A stretch of 64,000 nucleotides of DNA from Verrucomicrobiota bacterium (GTDB lineage: Bacteria; Verrucomicrobiota; Verrucomicrobiia; Limisphaerales; J093), in assembly GCA_016716505.1 (NCBI GenBank), contig JADJWF010000003.1:62001-126000 (forward strand), read 5' to 3'. The position numbers and the translations under genes were made by a program. The notes beneath the pieces were generated by a model. It did no database searches. It was not told the DNA's origin and was given only the letters and a program-made list of their open reading frames with translations. Shown one piece after another: positions 35,731-46,100 of this stretch; positions within the stretch are counted from its first letter, which is position 1; each line of letters starts with the position of its first letter.

Positions 35731-35907
35731 TCAAACCTCCTTCCGCGAACGACGAAGCTCAGCGACCGCCGCCAGAAAAGTCCGGTCGGCGGCATCAATC
35801 GCTGACAAATTACCCGATTCGCCCAACTCTCCGTCAGGGTGGCGGTTGGCCGCAGCGTCTTGGCTAGACGGCAAACTCGTCACCACGCTAAGGCTTTCAG
35901 AAACCAT
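35731..35907 (-). CDS. 58-residue protein coupled to the double retropepsin
   Basis: ATG at 35907, stop directly abutting the protease start. It opens MVSESLSVVTSLPSSQD and ends FLAAVAELRRSRKEV; the middle is rich in Asn, Gly and Asp and looks disordered, with one C-terminal helix. Its start lies inside the end of the upstream ORF (11-base overlap). It could be a substrate, inhibitor or adaptor of the protease, judged only from the arrangement. Confidence 0.5.
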   Translation of the reverse strand: MVSESLSVVTSLPSSQDAAANRHPDGELGESGNLSAIDAADRTFLAAVAELRRSRKEV

Positions 35908-36073
35908 AACGGCTCGGATGGGCAAGCACAGTGTCAACGGACCGCGCCGCGTCTGTCTCGGGCTTATCTGCCTGCATGAGAATGGAAATCAAAGTGGCTC
36001 TGTCTCCACGACGTGCTGCTGCATCCGACTCGTCCAGCAGACCTGCGGTGAACAACGGCTCAGTGACGGTCAT
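35897..36073 (-). CDS. 58-residue acidic helical protein, first gene of the retropepsin module
   Basis: ATG at 36073. It opens MTVTEPLFTAGLLDESDAAA and ends SVDTVLAHPSRYGF. It reads as two or three helices with a fixed-looking RYGF end. A frame open further upstream to 36145 is less protein-like. It overlaps the second 58-residue ORF by 11 bases. No family recognised with certainty; the length and acidic helices recall small antitoxin or inhibitor proteins, which is only a comparison. Confidence 0.55.
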   Translation of the reverse strand: MTVTEPLFTAGLLDESDAAARRGDRATLISILMQADKPETDAARSVDTVLAHPSRYGF

Positions 36074-36195
36074 GGCGCTGTCGTGGTGGTCCTGCTGAGG
36101 ACTTGGCGCACATGTGTCGTGGATGCGCTCGATGCCGCCTGACATTCAAATGAGACTGCTTGGCGTGCGGGTCAGCCCCGGGCAAATCACGGCGG

Positions 36196-38124
36196 TTATC
36201 CGGCGATGCCGAATGGGCTGAAGATGACGTAGAGGATCAGCGTCACGATTACGACCACCATGCCGGCGATCTTCGAGCTGGCGCAGGATTCGAGGTTGAG
36301 CCGCGTGTTGACCTTGAAGTCAACCGGTTGCGCCAGCGGCTTCACCGAGGCAATGATCCACATCACGGCCAGCACGGTGAAGAAGCAGATGGCCATCGCG
36401 TCGAGGAAGGCGATGTCCGTGAACCGGTCGAGCGCCCAGTAGAGCACCGGGTTCAGGAGCAGGCCGACAACGCCGCAAAGGCCGGGGCCGCGGCGGTTTA
36501 GGATGCCGAACACAAACACGGCCAGAATGCCGGGCGAGGCGTAGCCCTGGAACATCTGGATGTATTTGAAGATGGACCCGAACTTGTCGAGGTTGGGCGC
36601 GAGCAGGCAGCCCGTCAGCGCAAAGAGGCCGACCGCCACGCGGCCCGCCAGCACGAGGTTTTTTTGCGAGGCGTTGCGGTTCATGTAGTGGTGGTAAATG
36701 TCCATCGTGAAGATGGTGGACGCGGCGTTGAGCACGGCGGCGAGCGAGCTGATGATGGCGCCGAGCAGCGCGGCGAGCACGAATCCGACGAGGCCGCTGT
36801 TGGCCGGCAGCAGGTTCTTGATGAGCAGGTTCAGCGCGGCGTCGTATTTGTAGCCCGCGAGGGTGTGAACGGTGACGTCCTTCAGCTTGGCCAGCGCCGA
36901 GGGCACGGTGACGAAGCGCTGTTCGTCCGTGAGCGGGCCGTCGCCCAGCCCCGGGACGTTGACGCCCTTCGCCTTGAGCAGCGCGAGGTTGTGGGCATCC
37001 ACCTGCGCGGCCTTCTCGGGGTTGATGCGCGCCCACTGAATGCCGACGGCAAAGGCGTGACCTGAATCGGGCTTGCCGAGGTGCTGCTCAAACGCGGCCC
37101 ATTCGGCGGCGTTCTTGCGGGTGTCAATGGCCGCGAGGTCCTTGCTGTAAAGGTTGAAGGCGATGATGCCCGGGATGACGATCACGAACGGGATGATGAG
37201 CTTCATGGCCGCCGCGAACACGATGCCCTTCTGGCCCTCCTTCAATGACGCCGAGCCGAGGATGCGCTGGGTGATGTATTGGTTCAGGCCCCAGTAGTAG
37301 AAATTCGGAATCCACAGCCCGATGAGCAGCGCCGTCCACGGGATGTTCTTGTCCCAGCGCGGCAGGTCCATGCGGAGCTTCTCGTGGTTGAGGGCGATGA
37401 GCTTCTGCAGGCCGCCCGCGCCGTCCGCCACATCGCGCGGGCTGGCACTGCTGGCGGTGAGATCGGCCACGGGCGTTGCGCCGAGCTTGTGGATGGCGAA
37501 ATACGCGATGATGCCGCCGCCAACGATGAGGGCGAGGCCCTGGATCAGATCGGCCCAGGCCGAGGCGTTCAAGCCGCCCGCCGCGATGTAAGCCGCCGCG
37601 AGCAGGCCGATGATCCAGCACCAGCCGGCCAGCCCGAAATTGAACGTCGGGTGCCCGGCGAACAGTTCGCTCATGGTCAGGCCGCCCGCGTAAATCACGC
37701 CGGTCAACGACACGAACACCAGCAGCACCATCATCATGAAGGCCATGATGGCACGGGTGCTGTCGCCGTAACGATGCTCGAGAAACTGCGGCATGGTGAA
37801 GATGCCGGTCTTGAGGAAGTAGGGCAGGAACGCGAACGCCACCACGACCAGCGTGATGGCGGCCATCCACTCGTAACTGGCGATGGACATGCCCAGGTAA
37901 TCGGCCGCCGAGCCGGACATGCCGACGAACTGCTCGGAGGAGATGTTGGCCGCGATGAGCGACACGCCGATCAGCCACCACTTCAGGCCGCGCCCGGCCA
38001 GGAAGTAGGCCTCCGAGTCCTTGCCCTCGCCCTTGCTCTTGTAGAGGCCGAGCGAAATGACCGCCGCGATGAAGAGCAGGAAAACGGCGATGTCGAGGCC
38101 CGAAATTCCGAAGGTATCACTCAT
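36196..38124 (-). CDS. Sodium/solute symporter of the SSS family (SGLT-like sugar carrier)
   Basis: 642 residues with about 14 hydrophobic segments. Signatures: FLAGRGLKWWLIGVSLIAAN in helix 2, SSEQFVGMSGSA, and later helices GGLNASAWADLIQGLALIVG and FVLAALLGAIISSLAAVLNA, with the sodium-site serines in the latter. The length and the SSEQFVG motif match SGLT/vSGLT sugar carriers more than proline or pantothenate members. A loop of about 110 residues (from DLAAIDTRKNAAEWA) is longer than usual. It would import a sugar with sodium. A promoter-like pair lies 155-185 bases upstream. Confidence 0.93.
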   Translation of the reverse strand: MSDTFGISGLDIAVFLLFIAAVISLGLYKSKGEGKDSEAYFLAGRGLKWWLIGVSLIAANISSEQFVGMSGSAADYLGMSIASYEWMAAITLVVVAFAFLPYFLKTGIFTMPQFLEHRYGDSTRAIMAFMMMVLLVFVSLTGVIYAGGLTMSELFAGHPTFNFGLAGWCWIIGLLAAAYIAAGGLNASAWADLIQGLALIVGGGIIAYFAIHKLGATPVADLTASSASPRDVADGAGGLQKLIALNHEKLRMDLPRWDKNIPWTALLIGLWIPNFYYWGLNQYITQRILGSASLKEGQKGIVFAAAMKLIIPFVIVIPGIIAFNLYSKDLAAIDTRKNAAEWAAFEQHLGKPDSGHAFAVGIQWARINPEKAAQVDAHNLALLKAKGVNVPGLGDGPLTDEQRFVTVPSALAKLKDVTVHTLAGYKYDAALNLLIKNLLPANSGLVGFVLAALLGAIISSLAAVLNAASTIFTMDIYHHYMNRNASQKNLVLAGRVAVGLFALTGCLLAPNLDKFGSIFKYIQMFQGYASPGILAVFVFGILNRRGPGLCGVVGLLLNPVLYWALDRFTDIAFLDAMAICFFTVLAVMWIIASVKPLAQPVDFKVNTRLNLESCASSKIAGMVVVIVTLILYVIFSPFGIAG

Positions 38125-38279
38125 GCGCTCGAAGCTTTGGAAGGTGGTGAAGTGGCAGGTGGCCCGACCGGGGGAGCCGTGCTGCGGTGTTCCCCCCGGC
38201 GGAGACGAGGCACACGACCTCCACGAAGTGTTCAGCCGGGCAGGTAGTGGCGCGCTTCATGGGTGTGTGTCGCGCGCCC

Positions 38280-38308
38280 GGTCTAACCGCCCGGGTGGTT
38301 GGTGTCAA
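38280..38308 (-). promoter_or_regulatory. Candidate promoter of the SGLT-like symporter gene
   Basis: Read on the minus strand: TTGACA (38308-38303), 17 bases, then TAGACC (38285-38280). This would leave a leader of about 150 bases before the start at 38124, with room for post-transcriptional control. The -10 is weak. Confidence 0.35.
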
Positions 38309-38373
38309 CGTCCGCCCGGTGGGCGACCAGTTCCGGACTGGCCGCGCGCCGCCGGTGACCCCGGAGGAAACCG

Positions 38374-39513
38374 TCAGTTGACGAGGCGGTACCAGTTGTC
38401 CCGCTGGCGTGGTTCGTACCCGAGGTCGCGAATCAAGCGGTGCATGTCGGCCACGGTCATGCGGAACGTCGCGCCAGCCTGCGACACCACGTTCTCCTCG
38501 ATCATGATGCTGCCCAGGTCGTTCGCACCGAAGCGGAGCGCGATCTGTCCAATGTCGGGACCCTGGGTCACCCACGAGCTCTGCACGCTGGGGAAGTTGT
38601 CGAGGTAGATGCGGCCGAGGGCCTGCGTGCGCAGATATTCGTGGGCGCCCACGGTCGGTGCCTTCAACTTCGTGTTCTCGGGTTGGAAGGTCCAGCAGAT
38701 GAAAGCGGTGAAAGCGCCGGGGCCGGTGCCCGGCTCGCTGGCGCCGGCGGCGCGCTGACGCGCGAGCGATTTGTCCTGCTGTTGCCGCAGGCGATCAAGG
38801 TGCTCGATGCGATCTTCCACGCTCTCGACGTGCCCAAACATCATGGTGGCCGTCGAATACAGGCCAAGGCCGTGGGCCACGTCCATGACTTCCAGCCACT
38901 GGTCACTGGTGGCCTTCAGCGGCGAGATGCGCTGGCGAACGCGGTCCACGAGGATCTCCCCGCCGCCGCCGGGGACGCTGCCCAGTCCGGCGGCGCGAAA
39001 GTCGGCGATGATCTGCTCGAGAGGTTCATCGAACACTTCGCGGAAGTGGATGAATTCGCTGGGGCTGAACCCGTGGATATTGACCTGCGGGAATTTCGCC
39101 TTCATGTGCCCGAGCAGGTCCAGGTACCACTGCTTGTTGAGCTTGGGGTGATGGCCGCCCTGAAGCAGAATCTGCGTGCCGCCCAGCGCGAGGGTCTCCT
39201 CGATCTTGCGGTCCATCTCCTCGAGAGTGATCACGTAGGCGTCGTCGTCCTTCTCGGTGCGGTAGAACGCGCAGAACTTGCAATACACGTTGCAGACGTT
39301 CGTGTAGTTGACATTGCGATCCACGTTGTAGGTGACGATCTCGTTCCCTCGGCCGTCGTATGCGGCAGCCCGCGCCAGTTGGCGGCGCCGATCCGCCAGC
39401 GCGCCCAACTCCTCCAGCGGCAGGTGGTACAGGCGCAGTGCCTCGGCGGCGTCAACCCGGCCGCCATCCCACACCTTCTGCAACAGGTCATCCAACGACC
39501 GATCGTAAATCAT
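38374..39513 (-). CDS. mqnC: Cyclic dehypoxanthinyl futalosine synthase (radical SAM)
   Basis: 379 residues from the ATG at 39513 (MIYDRSLDDLLQKVWDGGR); an upstream extension to 39591 is not conserved-looking. Radical SAM cluster motif CNVYCKFC (Cys-x3-Cys-x2-Cys), then YVITLEEMDRKIEETLALGG, LLQGGHHPKL, HGFSPSEFIHF, SVPGGGGEILVDRVR, TATMMFGH and a C-terminal GANDLGSIMIEENVV: all MqnC features. It cyclises dehypoxanthinyl futalosine in the futalosine route to menaquinone. Other mqn genes are not in the window. Confidence 0.94.
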   Translation of the reverse strand: MIYDRSLDDLLQKVWDGGRVDAAEALRLYHLPLEELGALADRRRQLARAAAYDGRGNEIVTYNVDRNVNYTNVCNVYCKFCAFYRTEKDDDAYVITLEEMDRKIEETLALGGTQILLQGGHHPKLNKQWYLDLLGHMKAKFPQVNIHGFSPSEFIHFREVFDEPLEQIIADFRAAGLGSVPGGGGEILVDRVRQRISPLKATSDQWLEVMDVAHGLGLYSTATMMFGHVESVEDRIEHLDRLRQQQDKSLARQRAAGASEPGTGPGAFTAFICWTFQPENTKLKAPTVGAHEYLRTQALGRIYLDNFPSVQSSWVTQGPDIGQIALRFGANDLGSIMIEENVVSQAGATFRMTVADMHRLIRDLGYEPRQRDNWYRLVN

Positions 39514-39842
39514 ACCCGGGAGAGGATAGGCGGGTTTGCGACCGGGGCAAAGGCGCCGGTCGGTGGAGCGGAAGCGACCGAGGACGAGCACCAGAGCCGG
39601 CGGTTGGCCGAGGAGTGATTCGTTCGGTCACCGCACTGAGCGGAGTCAATCCTGGCCGGCGCCATGACGCGGACCGGTTCAGTGGCTGACGGACAAGCGC
39701 GGTCAACAGGACCGTCGCCCGGACGAGCCAGCAAGACGTCCGCGGCACGGCAACTCGCGGCAAGCCTCTCAAAAGAAAACCGCCGGATCCGTCCTTTCGG
39801 CAGATCCGGCAGTGGTGATTTCAGATGCTCCTCGAGACGACC
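39514..39842. other. Intergenic gap holding a minus-strand terminator
   Basis: 329 bases between mqnC and the end of the large CBM6-like gene. Apart from the terminator at 39771-39810, nothing was recognised; the mqnC promoter should lie at the left end. Confidence 0.5.
39771..39810 (-). terminator. Intrinsic terminator of the large secreted protein gene
   Basis: On the minus strand: arms GCCGGATC and GATCCGGC around an inner CC-GAAA-GG tetraloop, then a TTTTCTTTT tract (39779-39771). It begins 32 bases after the stop of the gene ending at 39843. Confidence 0.85.
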
Positions 39843-42800
39843 CTACTGCACCCGGGCGCGGTAGTATTTCTGCGTGGCGGCGGCCGGCGTGGTGTGCGGA
39901 CTGGTGGCTCCGACGACATCCACGTAGGGGCCGTTGACTGAATCCGCTGATTGTAGCGTGCCGGCGCTCCATTCGAGCACGACGTTGCCGCCCGCGACTG
40001 ACCGAATACTGAGTACCACATTCTCGGGAGGCTTCGCCGGGATGGTGCCCTCCTGGTAGGTCCTCGGTCCACCGTTGGCGGTGTCGTTGAGCAGCACGCG
40101 CGAACCATCCGCGCGCTGAAGTGCCCACTCGATGTTCGCGTTCCCGTTGCCCTCGAAGTACACCGTGCGGAAGGCGTACACACCCGCCTCCTCGACTACG
40201 ACCGGGAAGATCGTGTCCCCCGAGCTGCGGCCCCCGTTAAACTCGCCGAGCAGAAGCGGCGCGTCGTTCAGGAATCCTGCAGTGGTCCGGAAACCATCGT
40301 CGCTGTTGACGATCATGGTGGCCACGCCGCGCGGCAATTCGACGAAGGTGCGAATCTCGACCGCGATGCCGTCGGTGCTTGCCGTCGTGCCCGGGATGCC
40401 GGGCATCTGTTCATCCGGCGTGAAGCTGCCGAAGTTGTCGCCCTCGGTCTGGCTGACATTGATGACGGTGGGAATGCGGAAGGTCATCGTACCGGTGCCA
40501 GGGCTGGCGGGCGTCCCGGGACCCGCAGCCGGGCCCCAAATGTTTGCGTCCGCCAGATTGAGCAACGGCTGGCCGTTGCCATCGCGCAGTCGTCCGGCCA
40601 GCGCGTCCTCCGCCCGCTGGACCGTGGTATCCTGCACGGCTTCGTTTTGGAACATCCGCCAGAGGAAACCCGGTGTGCGAGCATCGGTCACTTTCATGGC
40701 CGGGGTGAGGACAGGGTAGTTGGCGGTGGTGAACGCCCACTCGACTGTCCGGTCGGTGCCGTCGTTGAACGTCAGGCGAGCCTCGTAAACGGTGTTCGGT
40801 GCCCAGAATGTGGGCGGAGCATAAGACACCGTGGTCAGTGTGCCGGCTCGAGCGACGTTAGCCGGGACTTCAGCGCCGTTGACCCGCAGCTTCACTGAGG
40901 CCGGGGCGACGGGGTTGGCGCCATCATAGATTGCGGCCGCGATCACCGCCTCCGCCGCCACGCCGCCGGCAGCCCGTGACGGTTGCACGCTGACGCGAGG
41001 CTCGGTTGCCGGCGCGGCCGGCGCGAGCAGCAGGAAGTTCAGCGCCAAGTTTCCGTTTGCGGAGGGCGCCGTCAGGCGCAGGGTGGTCTGGCGCGCCAGT
41101 GGGATGGCCACCGGCGCTCCGCTCTCATCAAGGAGCGGGACGTACTGGAAGGAGTTGAGCGTGCCGGTACGCGGAACGCTGATGGTGCCGAGAAACTCCC
41201 GGGTCTGATTGGGCTGGCTGGGGTTGCTGGTGACCCGCTCCAGCCGCAGGTCTTGGGCGGCTGTGCTCGCGGCTCTCAGATAGACGTGGTAGGTGCCGGG
41301 CGGAATGCTGCGCGTATAGTTCCACCACTCCCCGGCGGTGATGGCCCCGACCTGGTAGTCTTGGAAGCCGGTCTGCACGAACTTGTCGCGGAGGGTGTCG
41401 GCGGTCACGGCCGTGTCCACCGTGTCCTGGTCGCGATAGGTTCCCACCGTCCCCGGAGTGGTGTCCACGAAGTCCACGCCCGGAACTCCCACCTGGCCCG
41501 CATACGCGCCGGGTGCCGGATTATCGAGGAACTGACCGCCGCCGAAGTTGTAGTCTTCGGCCTCGATGACCACCACCTGCGCCTCGACGAACGTGTCAAA
41601 GGCGACTTCGTTGGTGCTGCTGAGTCCGCCGGAGTCCGCGACGATGATGCTGCCGGTGTAAACCGTGTTGGGTTGCAAGCCGGCGTACGTCGCGGAGCGG
41701 CTGGTGGAGGCGTCCGAACCGGTGAGCGTCAACTGGCTGCCCAGATTCTGTCCGTTGAGCAGGAGCTGAAATCCGGAGGCGGGCAGGCGGTTGCCCGGCA
41801 TCCGCACGGACGCGTCAAACTTAAGCCCCTGCGCGGCCGGTTGGAACATCGAGTTGAAGGCGGGGGCGACGTTGGCGATGGAGGGCGGCAGTTGGGCGCC
41901 CGGGGGAAAGACCGCTTCGTCCTTGTACCCGAAGAAGTCCACGTCCAAAGCCCAGTTTTGGGGCGTTGCTGAACCGCCCATCGCCAGGAACGTGTCGTTC
42001 ATGTCGGCGCCAGTGCCGGCCGTGAGCTTGAAGACGCTCGGCGTCAGGTTGCCGTCCAGGAAGATGAAACCTTCGTGAGTCCCGATGTTGGCGGGGTCCT
42101 TGAGGATGACGATGTACAGCTCGTGCCAGTCCGTGGGGTCGAACGCGACGAGATTCGTCTTGGTGCCCTGGCCAAAGTTGACGTTGGCGGTGGGGACGTT
42201 CCCGTTGAATTCGTTGAAGGTGAGTCCGGCGAAACCAGCGCGATTGGAATTGGGGTCGCCGCCGGTCGTATCCGTCGTTTGCGTGAAGGAGAAGGCGATC
42301 GCGCCCGCTGGCACATCCGCTCCGTTACCGCCCTGGCGGATGACGAAGTTGCCCTTGCCACCATCGCTGGTGACGTAGCCATCGCCGTTCTCCGGATAAG
42401 GCTGCACTCCGGCGGCCTGCTGGCCGTCCCGATGCAGCGGATCGAGTGGCGGCCCGGCCTTGGCCAGCGTCGGAATGCGGGCCCGGAAGGTCAGGGTGAC
42501 GCCGGTATCCATCAGCGTCGCGGCTTTGTCCGGCCCGATGTCCGTCCCGATGTCGTGGCCGAAGTAGATCTTCCGGCTGGAGGGATCGGCATAGCCGTAG
42601 TCGCGCGGATCCCCGGTGTCCTGCATGCGGAGGTAGGTAACCCCGTTTTGCACGCCGAGTGAAGCGCCGCCCGGATTGTTCTTCCCAAAGGCGCCTCCTC
42701 CCGCTTCGAAAGTCCCGCCAATCTCCGAACCGTCCCATTCATCCGAGCCATTGTCGTGAGTCCAAGTGCCGTCCAGCGAGCTCCAGCCGGAACCGGGTGC

Positions 42801-42938
42801 GCCGACGATCAACTGGTCCCCGTGATACATGTACGTCCAGCCCCCGGGCGGAGGCGGAAACAGAATGCTCGCCTGAGCGGTCAGGCTGGCCGCCAAGACA
42901 ACTCCTGCGGCGAGCGTAGCGGATTGGGAGAGATGCAT
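39843..42938 (-). CDS. Large secreted protein with CBM6-like and PA14-like modules
   Basis: 1031 residues from the ATG at 42938, which has a good ribosome binding site (AAAGGAC) and a signal peptide (MHLSQSATLAAGVVLAASLT). Order of modules: a concanavalin-like N-terminal region (to about 330), an Ig/fibronectin-like stretch (FQLLLNGQNLGSQLTL), a CBM6-like carbohydrate-binding domain (VVIEAEDYNFGGGQF; EWWNYTRSIPPGTYHVYLRA), further Ig-like repeats, then a PA14-like beta domain (VNSDDGFRTTAGF; AGVYAFRTVYFEGNGNANIE). The last part resembles adhesion or glycan-binding proteins. No catalytic motif is seen. Likely an extracellular glycan-binding or surface protein. Confidence 0.72.
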   Translation of the reverse strand: MHLSQSATLAAGVVLAASLTAQASILFPPPPGGWTYMYHGDQLIVGAPGSGWSSLDGTWTHDNGSDEWDGSEIGGTFEAGGGAFGKNNPGGASLGVQNGVTYLRMQDTGDPRDYGYADPSSRKIYFGHDIGTDIGPDKAATLMDTGVTLTFRARIPTLAKAGPPLDPLHRDGQQAAGVQPYPENGDGYVTSDGGKGNFVIRQGGNGADVPAGAIAFSFTQTTDTTGGDPNSNRAGFAGLTFNEFNGNVPTANVNFGQGTKTNLVAFDPTDWHELYIVILKDPANIGTHEGFIFLDGNLTPSVFKLTAGTGADMNDTFLAMGGSATPQNWALDVDFFGYKDEAVFPPGAQLPPSIANVAPAFNSMFQPAAQGLKFDASVRMPGNRLPASGFQLLLNGQNLGSQLTLTGSDASTSRSATYAGLQPNTVYTGSIIVADSGGLSSTNEVAFDTFVEAQVVVIEAEDYNFGGGQFLDNPAPGAYAGQVGVPGVDFVDTTPGTVGTYRDQDTVDTAVTADTLRDKFVQTGFQDYQVGAITAGEWWNYTRSIPPGTYHVYLRAASTAAQDLRLERVTSNPSQPNQTREFLGTISVPRTGTLNSFQYVPLLDESGAPVAIPLARQTTLRLTAPSANGNLALNFLLLAPAAPATEPRVSVQPSRAAGGVAAEAVIAAAIYDGANPVAPASVKLRVNGAEVPANVARAGTLTTVSYAPPTFWAPNTVYEARLTFNDGTDRTVEWAFTTANYPVLTPAMKVTDARTPGFLWRMFQNEAVQDTTVQRAEDALAGRLRDGNGQPLLNLADANIWGPAAGPGTPASPGTGTMTFRIPTVINVSQTEGDNFGSFTPDEQMPGIPGTTASTDGIAVEIRTFVELPRGVATMIVNSDDGFRTTAGFLNDAPLLLGEFNGGRSSGDTIFPVVVEEAGVYAFRTVYFEGNGNANIEWALQRADGSRVLLNDTANGGPRTYQEGTIPAKPPENVVLSIRSVAGGNVVLEWSAGTLQSADSVNGPYVDVVGATSPHTTPAAATQKYYRARVQ

Positions 42939-43152
42939 ACTCAGGTCCTTTCGTTGTTTGGCTGTTGCACCCCCGGCATACTCCTCTCCATTTGCGGACT
43001 CAAGTGAATTTCCGCTCCCGTAGCCGCACCGGACGGCCCCAAGCCGGTGCCCGCGGGAAATGCCGGCGGAGCGGTCCGGTCCGCGATCAAAGCCAAACCG
43101 CCGGGCCGGCGGGTTCGTTGACTCCCCGCACCCGACTTCTACATTCGCGCCC

Positions 43153-46100
43153 ATGTCCAGGAGGGCCAAGGCGGACGGATACATTCGACTGCGCGGTGTT
43201 CGGCAAAACAATCTGAAGAACTTCGATCTCGATCTGCCGTTGCGCCGCTTGATCGTGGTCACGGGTCTGAGCGGCTCGGGAAAGAGTTCGCTGGCATTTG
43301 ACACCCTCTTTGCCGAGGGCCAGCGGCGCTACATCGAGACCTTCTCCCCTTACGCCCGGCAGTTCTTCGATCGCATGGACAAGCCGCGCGTGGACCGGAT
43401 CGAGGGCATCCCTCCGGCCATTGCGATCGAGCAGCGCAACTCCGTCCGCACCACGCGCTCGACGGTCGGGACGATGACCGAGATCTGCGACCACCTGAAG
43501 CTGCTGTGGCCCCACCTGGCGCAGTTGTACTGCCGGCAGTGTGGCCAACCGGTGCGGCCCGAACCTCCGGTTGCCGTCTGGAACGCACTGGTCACCAAGG
43601 AACGCCTCGCCGGAGCGGATTGCTTGATCACATTCGACCTGCCACTGACCGCGAAGCTGTCGCTCGCCGACTCGCTGGACTTGGTGGCACGTCAGGGGTA
43701 CCGCCGGCTACTCGTGCGAAACGAAATGTGCCGGATCGAGGAGGCCGCCGCGCGCCTCGCCGATCCCACGGCCGGGACTGCCCTCCTGACAGTGACTCAA
43801 GATCGCCTCGCCCTCGCCCCCGAAGAACCGTCGCCGCTTCATCGAGGCGTGCGAACAGGCCTACCACTTCGGAAAGGGGCGCCTGAGGGTGAGGATCCTT
43901 GAGACCGGCTCGGGGTCGTCCGCCGGCGAAATAGGGGAGGATTTGAGGCGGGCGGCGGCCATTCAGGAGTTCCACTTCAGTGCCGGACTCCATTGTGCCC
44001 GGTGTGACGTGGACTATCGCGAGCCCGTGCCGGCGTTGTTCAGCTTCAACCACCCGCTCGGCGCCTGTCCGGCCTGCAAAGGCTTCGGACGGATCATCGG
44101 CATTGACTACGATCTCGCGATCCCGGACCGCTCGCTGTCGCTGGCGGAAGGGGCCGTGAAGCCCTGGCGGACCGGTTTCAGCGCCGAATGCCAGCGGGAT
44201 CTCGCCAAGTTTTGCCGCGCGCTCGGCGTGCCGATGAATATCCCCTTCGCCTGGCTCTCCGCCGAGCATCAGCGATGGGTGATCGAGGGCGATCCCGATT
44301 ACGGCGTGGACGAGGAGCACCAATGGCCGCGCGCGTGGTACGGGGTGAAGGGGTACTTCCGGTGGCTCGAAAGCAAGGCGTACAAGATGCACGTCCGCGT
44401 GCTGTTGAGCCGGTACCGCGCCTACACGACCTGTCCCCAGTGCCAGGGGCGCCGGTTCAATCCCGACGCGCTCCTCTTTCGCTGCCCGGTGCCGGCGGGA
44501 GCTCTGGCGACCCTGTCATCTGCCCCGGGGGCCCTGACGCTCGCGGATTTCTACGCCCTGCCGATTCGCGACGCGCTGGCGGTGGTCGAGGCCTGGCGTC
44601 ACGAGCGGGCAGCGGCGCGGCGTTCGCCCTCAGCCGGTCCCGACCCGCTGGCACTGGTCTTGGAGGAGGTCCGTTCGCGGCTGGGATTCCTCGCGGAAGT
44701 CGGTTTGGGCTACCTCACCCTGGACCGGCCGACCCGGACGCTGAGCGGGGGAGAAACCGAGCGCGTGAACCTCACCACGTGCCTCGGCTCGCGGTTGGTC
44801 AACACGTTGTTCGTGCTCGATGAACCCAGCGTGGGCCTTCACCCGCGCGACACCGATCGCCTTGTGCGCATCCTCCAGCGCCTGCGCGACGCGGGGAACA
44901 CGGTGGTCGTCGTGGAACATGAAGCGGCCGTTATTCGGGCGGCCGATCAGGTCCTCGATCTCGGTCCGGGCCACGGGGAAAGCGGCGGCCACTTGGTCTT
45001 TCAAGGCTCCCTGGCCGCGCTCCGGCGTCACCCCGCGTCGCTCACGGGCCAATACCTCAGCGGCCGGAAGCGGATCGAGTCGCCGGCACGCCGACCGGTG
45101 GCGATGGGTGCCTCCGTGACCACCGACGCGCCGCGCTGGTTGACCCTCTCCGGCATTACGAAAAACAACCTCCTCAACCTGTCGGTCGAATTGCCGCTGG
45201 GGCGCTTTATCTGTGTGACCGGGGTCAGCGGCTCGGGCAAGTCCACGCTCGTCCGGGACGTGCTGTTTCCGGCAGTTCAAGCGGCCCTTGGTACCGGGCC
45301 GGCAGGCTCGTCGCCCGCCGACGTCCCGGCCGGCAGCGAGGCGGTTGGAGAAAATGAGGCCCCCCGGCCCTTGGCAAACGTAACGCTGCGGGGTCACGAT
45401 GCGCTCGCCCGGGTTGTGTTGGTGGACCAGTCGGCGCTCGGCAAGACGCCGCGCTCCAATCCAGCGGTGTATGTCGGTGCGTTCGACGATCTGCGCGAGC
45501 TTTTCGCCGCCAGCGAGACGGCGCGGCAGCGCGGGCTGAAAGCCAGCGCCTTCAGCTTCAACTCGGCGCAGGGCCAATGCGAACGCTGTCGGGGTGCCGG
45601 GTTCGAGAAGGTCGAGATGCAGTTCCTGAGCGACGTCTTGATTCGCTGCCCGGACTGCGGCGGCCGGCGCTACCGGGAGCACATTCTTGAGGTGAAGATC
45701 GCGCCACCGCCCGACGGAAATCGCGCGGCTGCCCACTGGTCGGTCGGAGACCTCCTGGAGGCCACGATTGACGACGCGCTCGCGTGGCTGGCCGGTTTCG
45801 GGGTGTCGCGTCCGGCGCGCCGGGCGGTCGCCAAGCTGGCCCTACTCCGGGAAATCGGACTCGCTTACCTGCGACTCGGCCAGCCGATCAACACGCTGTC
45901 CGGGGGCGAATGCCAGCGCCTCAAGCTCGCTGCGCATCTGGCGGGCGCGACCGCCACGGGCGGCGAGAGCACGGGCTTGGACACGGTGGTCAGCCATTCC
46001 ACGCTTTTCCTCTTCGACGAACCGACCACCGGCCTGCACTTCGAGGACGTGCGGGTGCTCGTGCTCGCGCTCCAACGCCTCGTGGACGCGGGCCACTCGG

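Noticed and set aside
38117..38268. Leader peptide ORF upstream of the SGLT-like gene
   Set aside because: A frame starts with ATG on the minus strand in the leader and overlaps the symporter start, but composition and lack of a ribosome site do not support translation.
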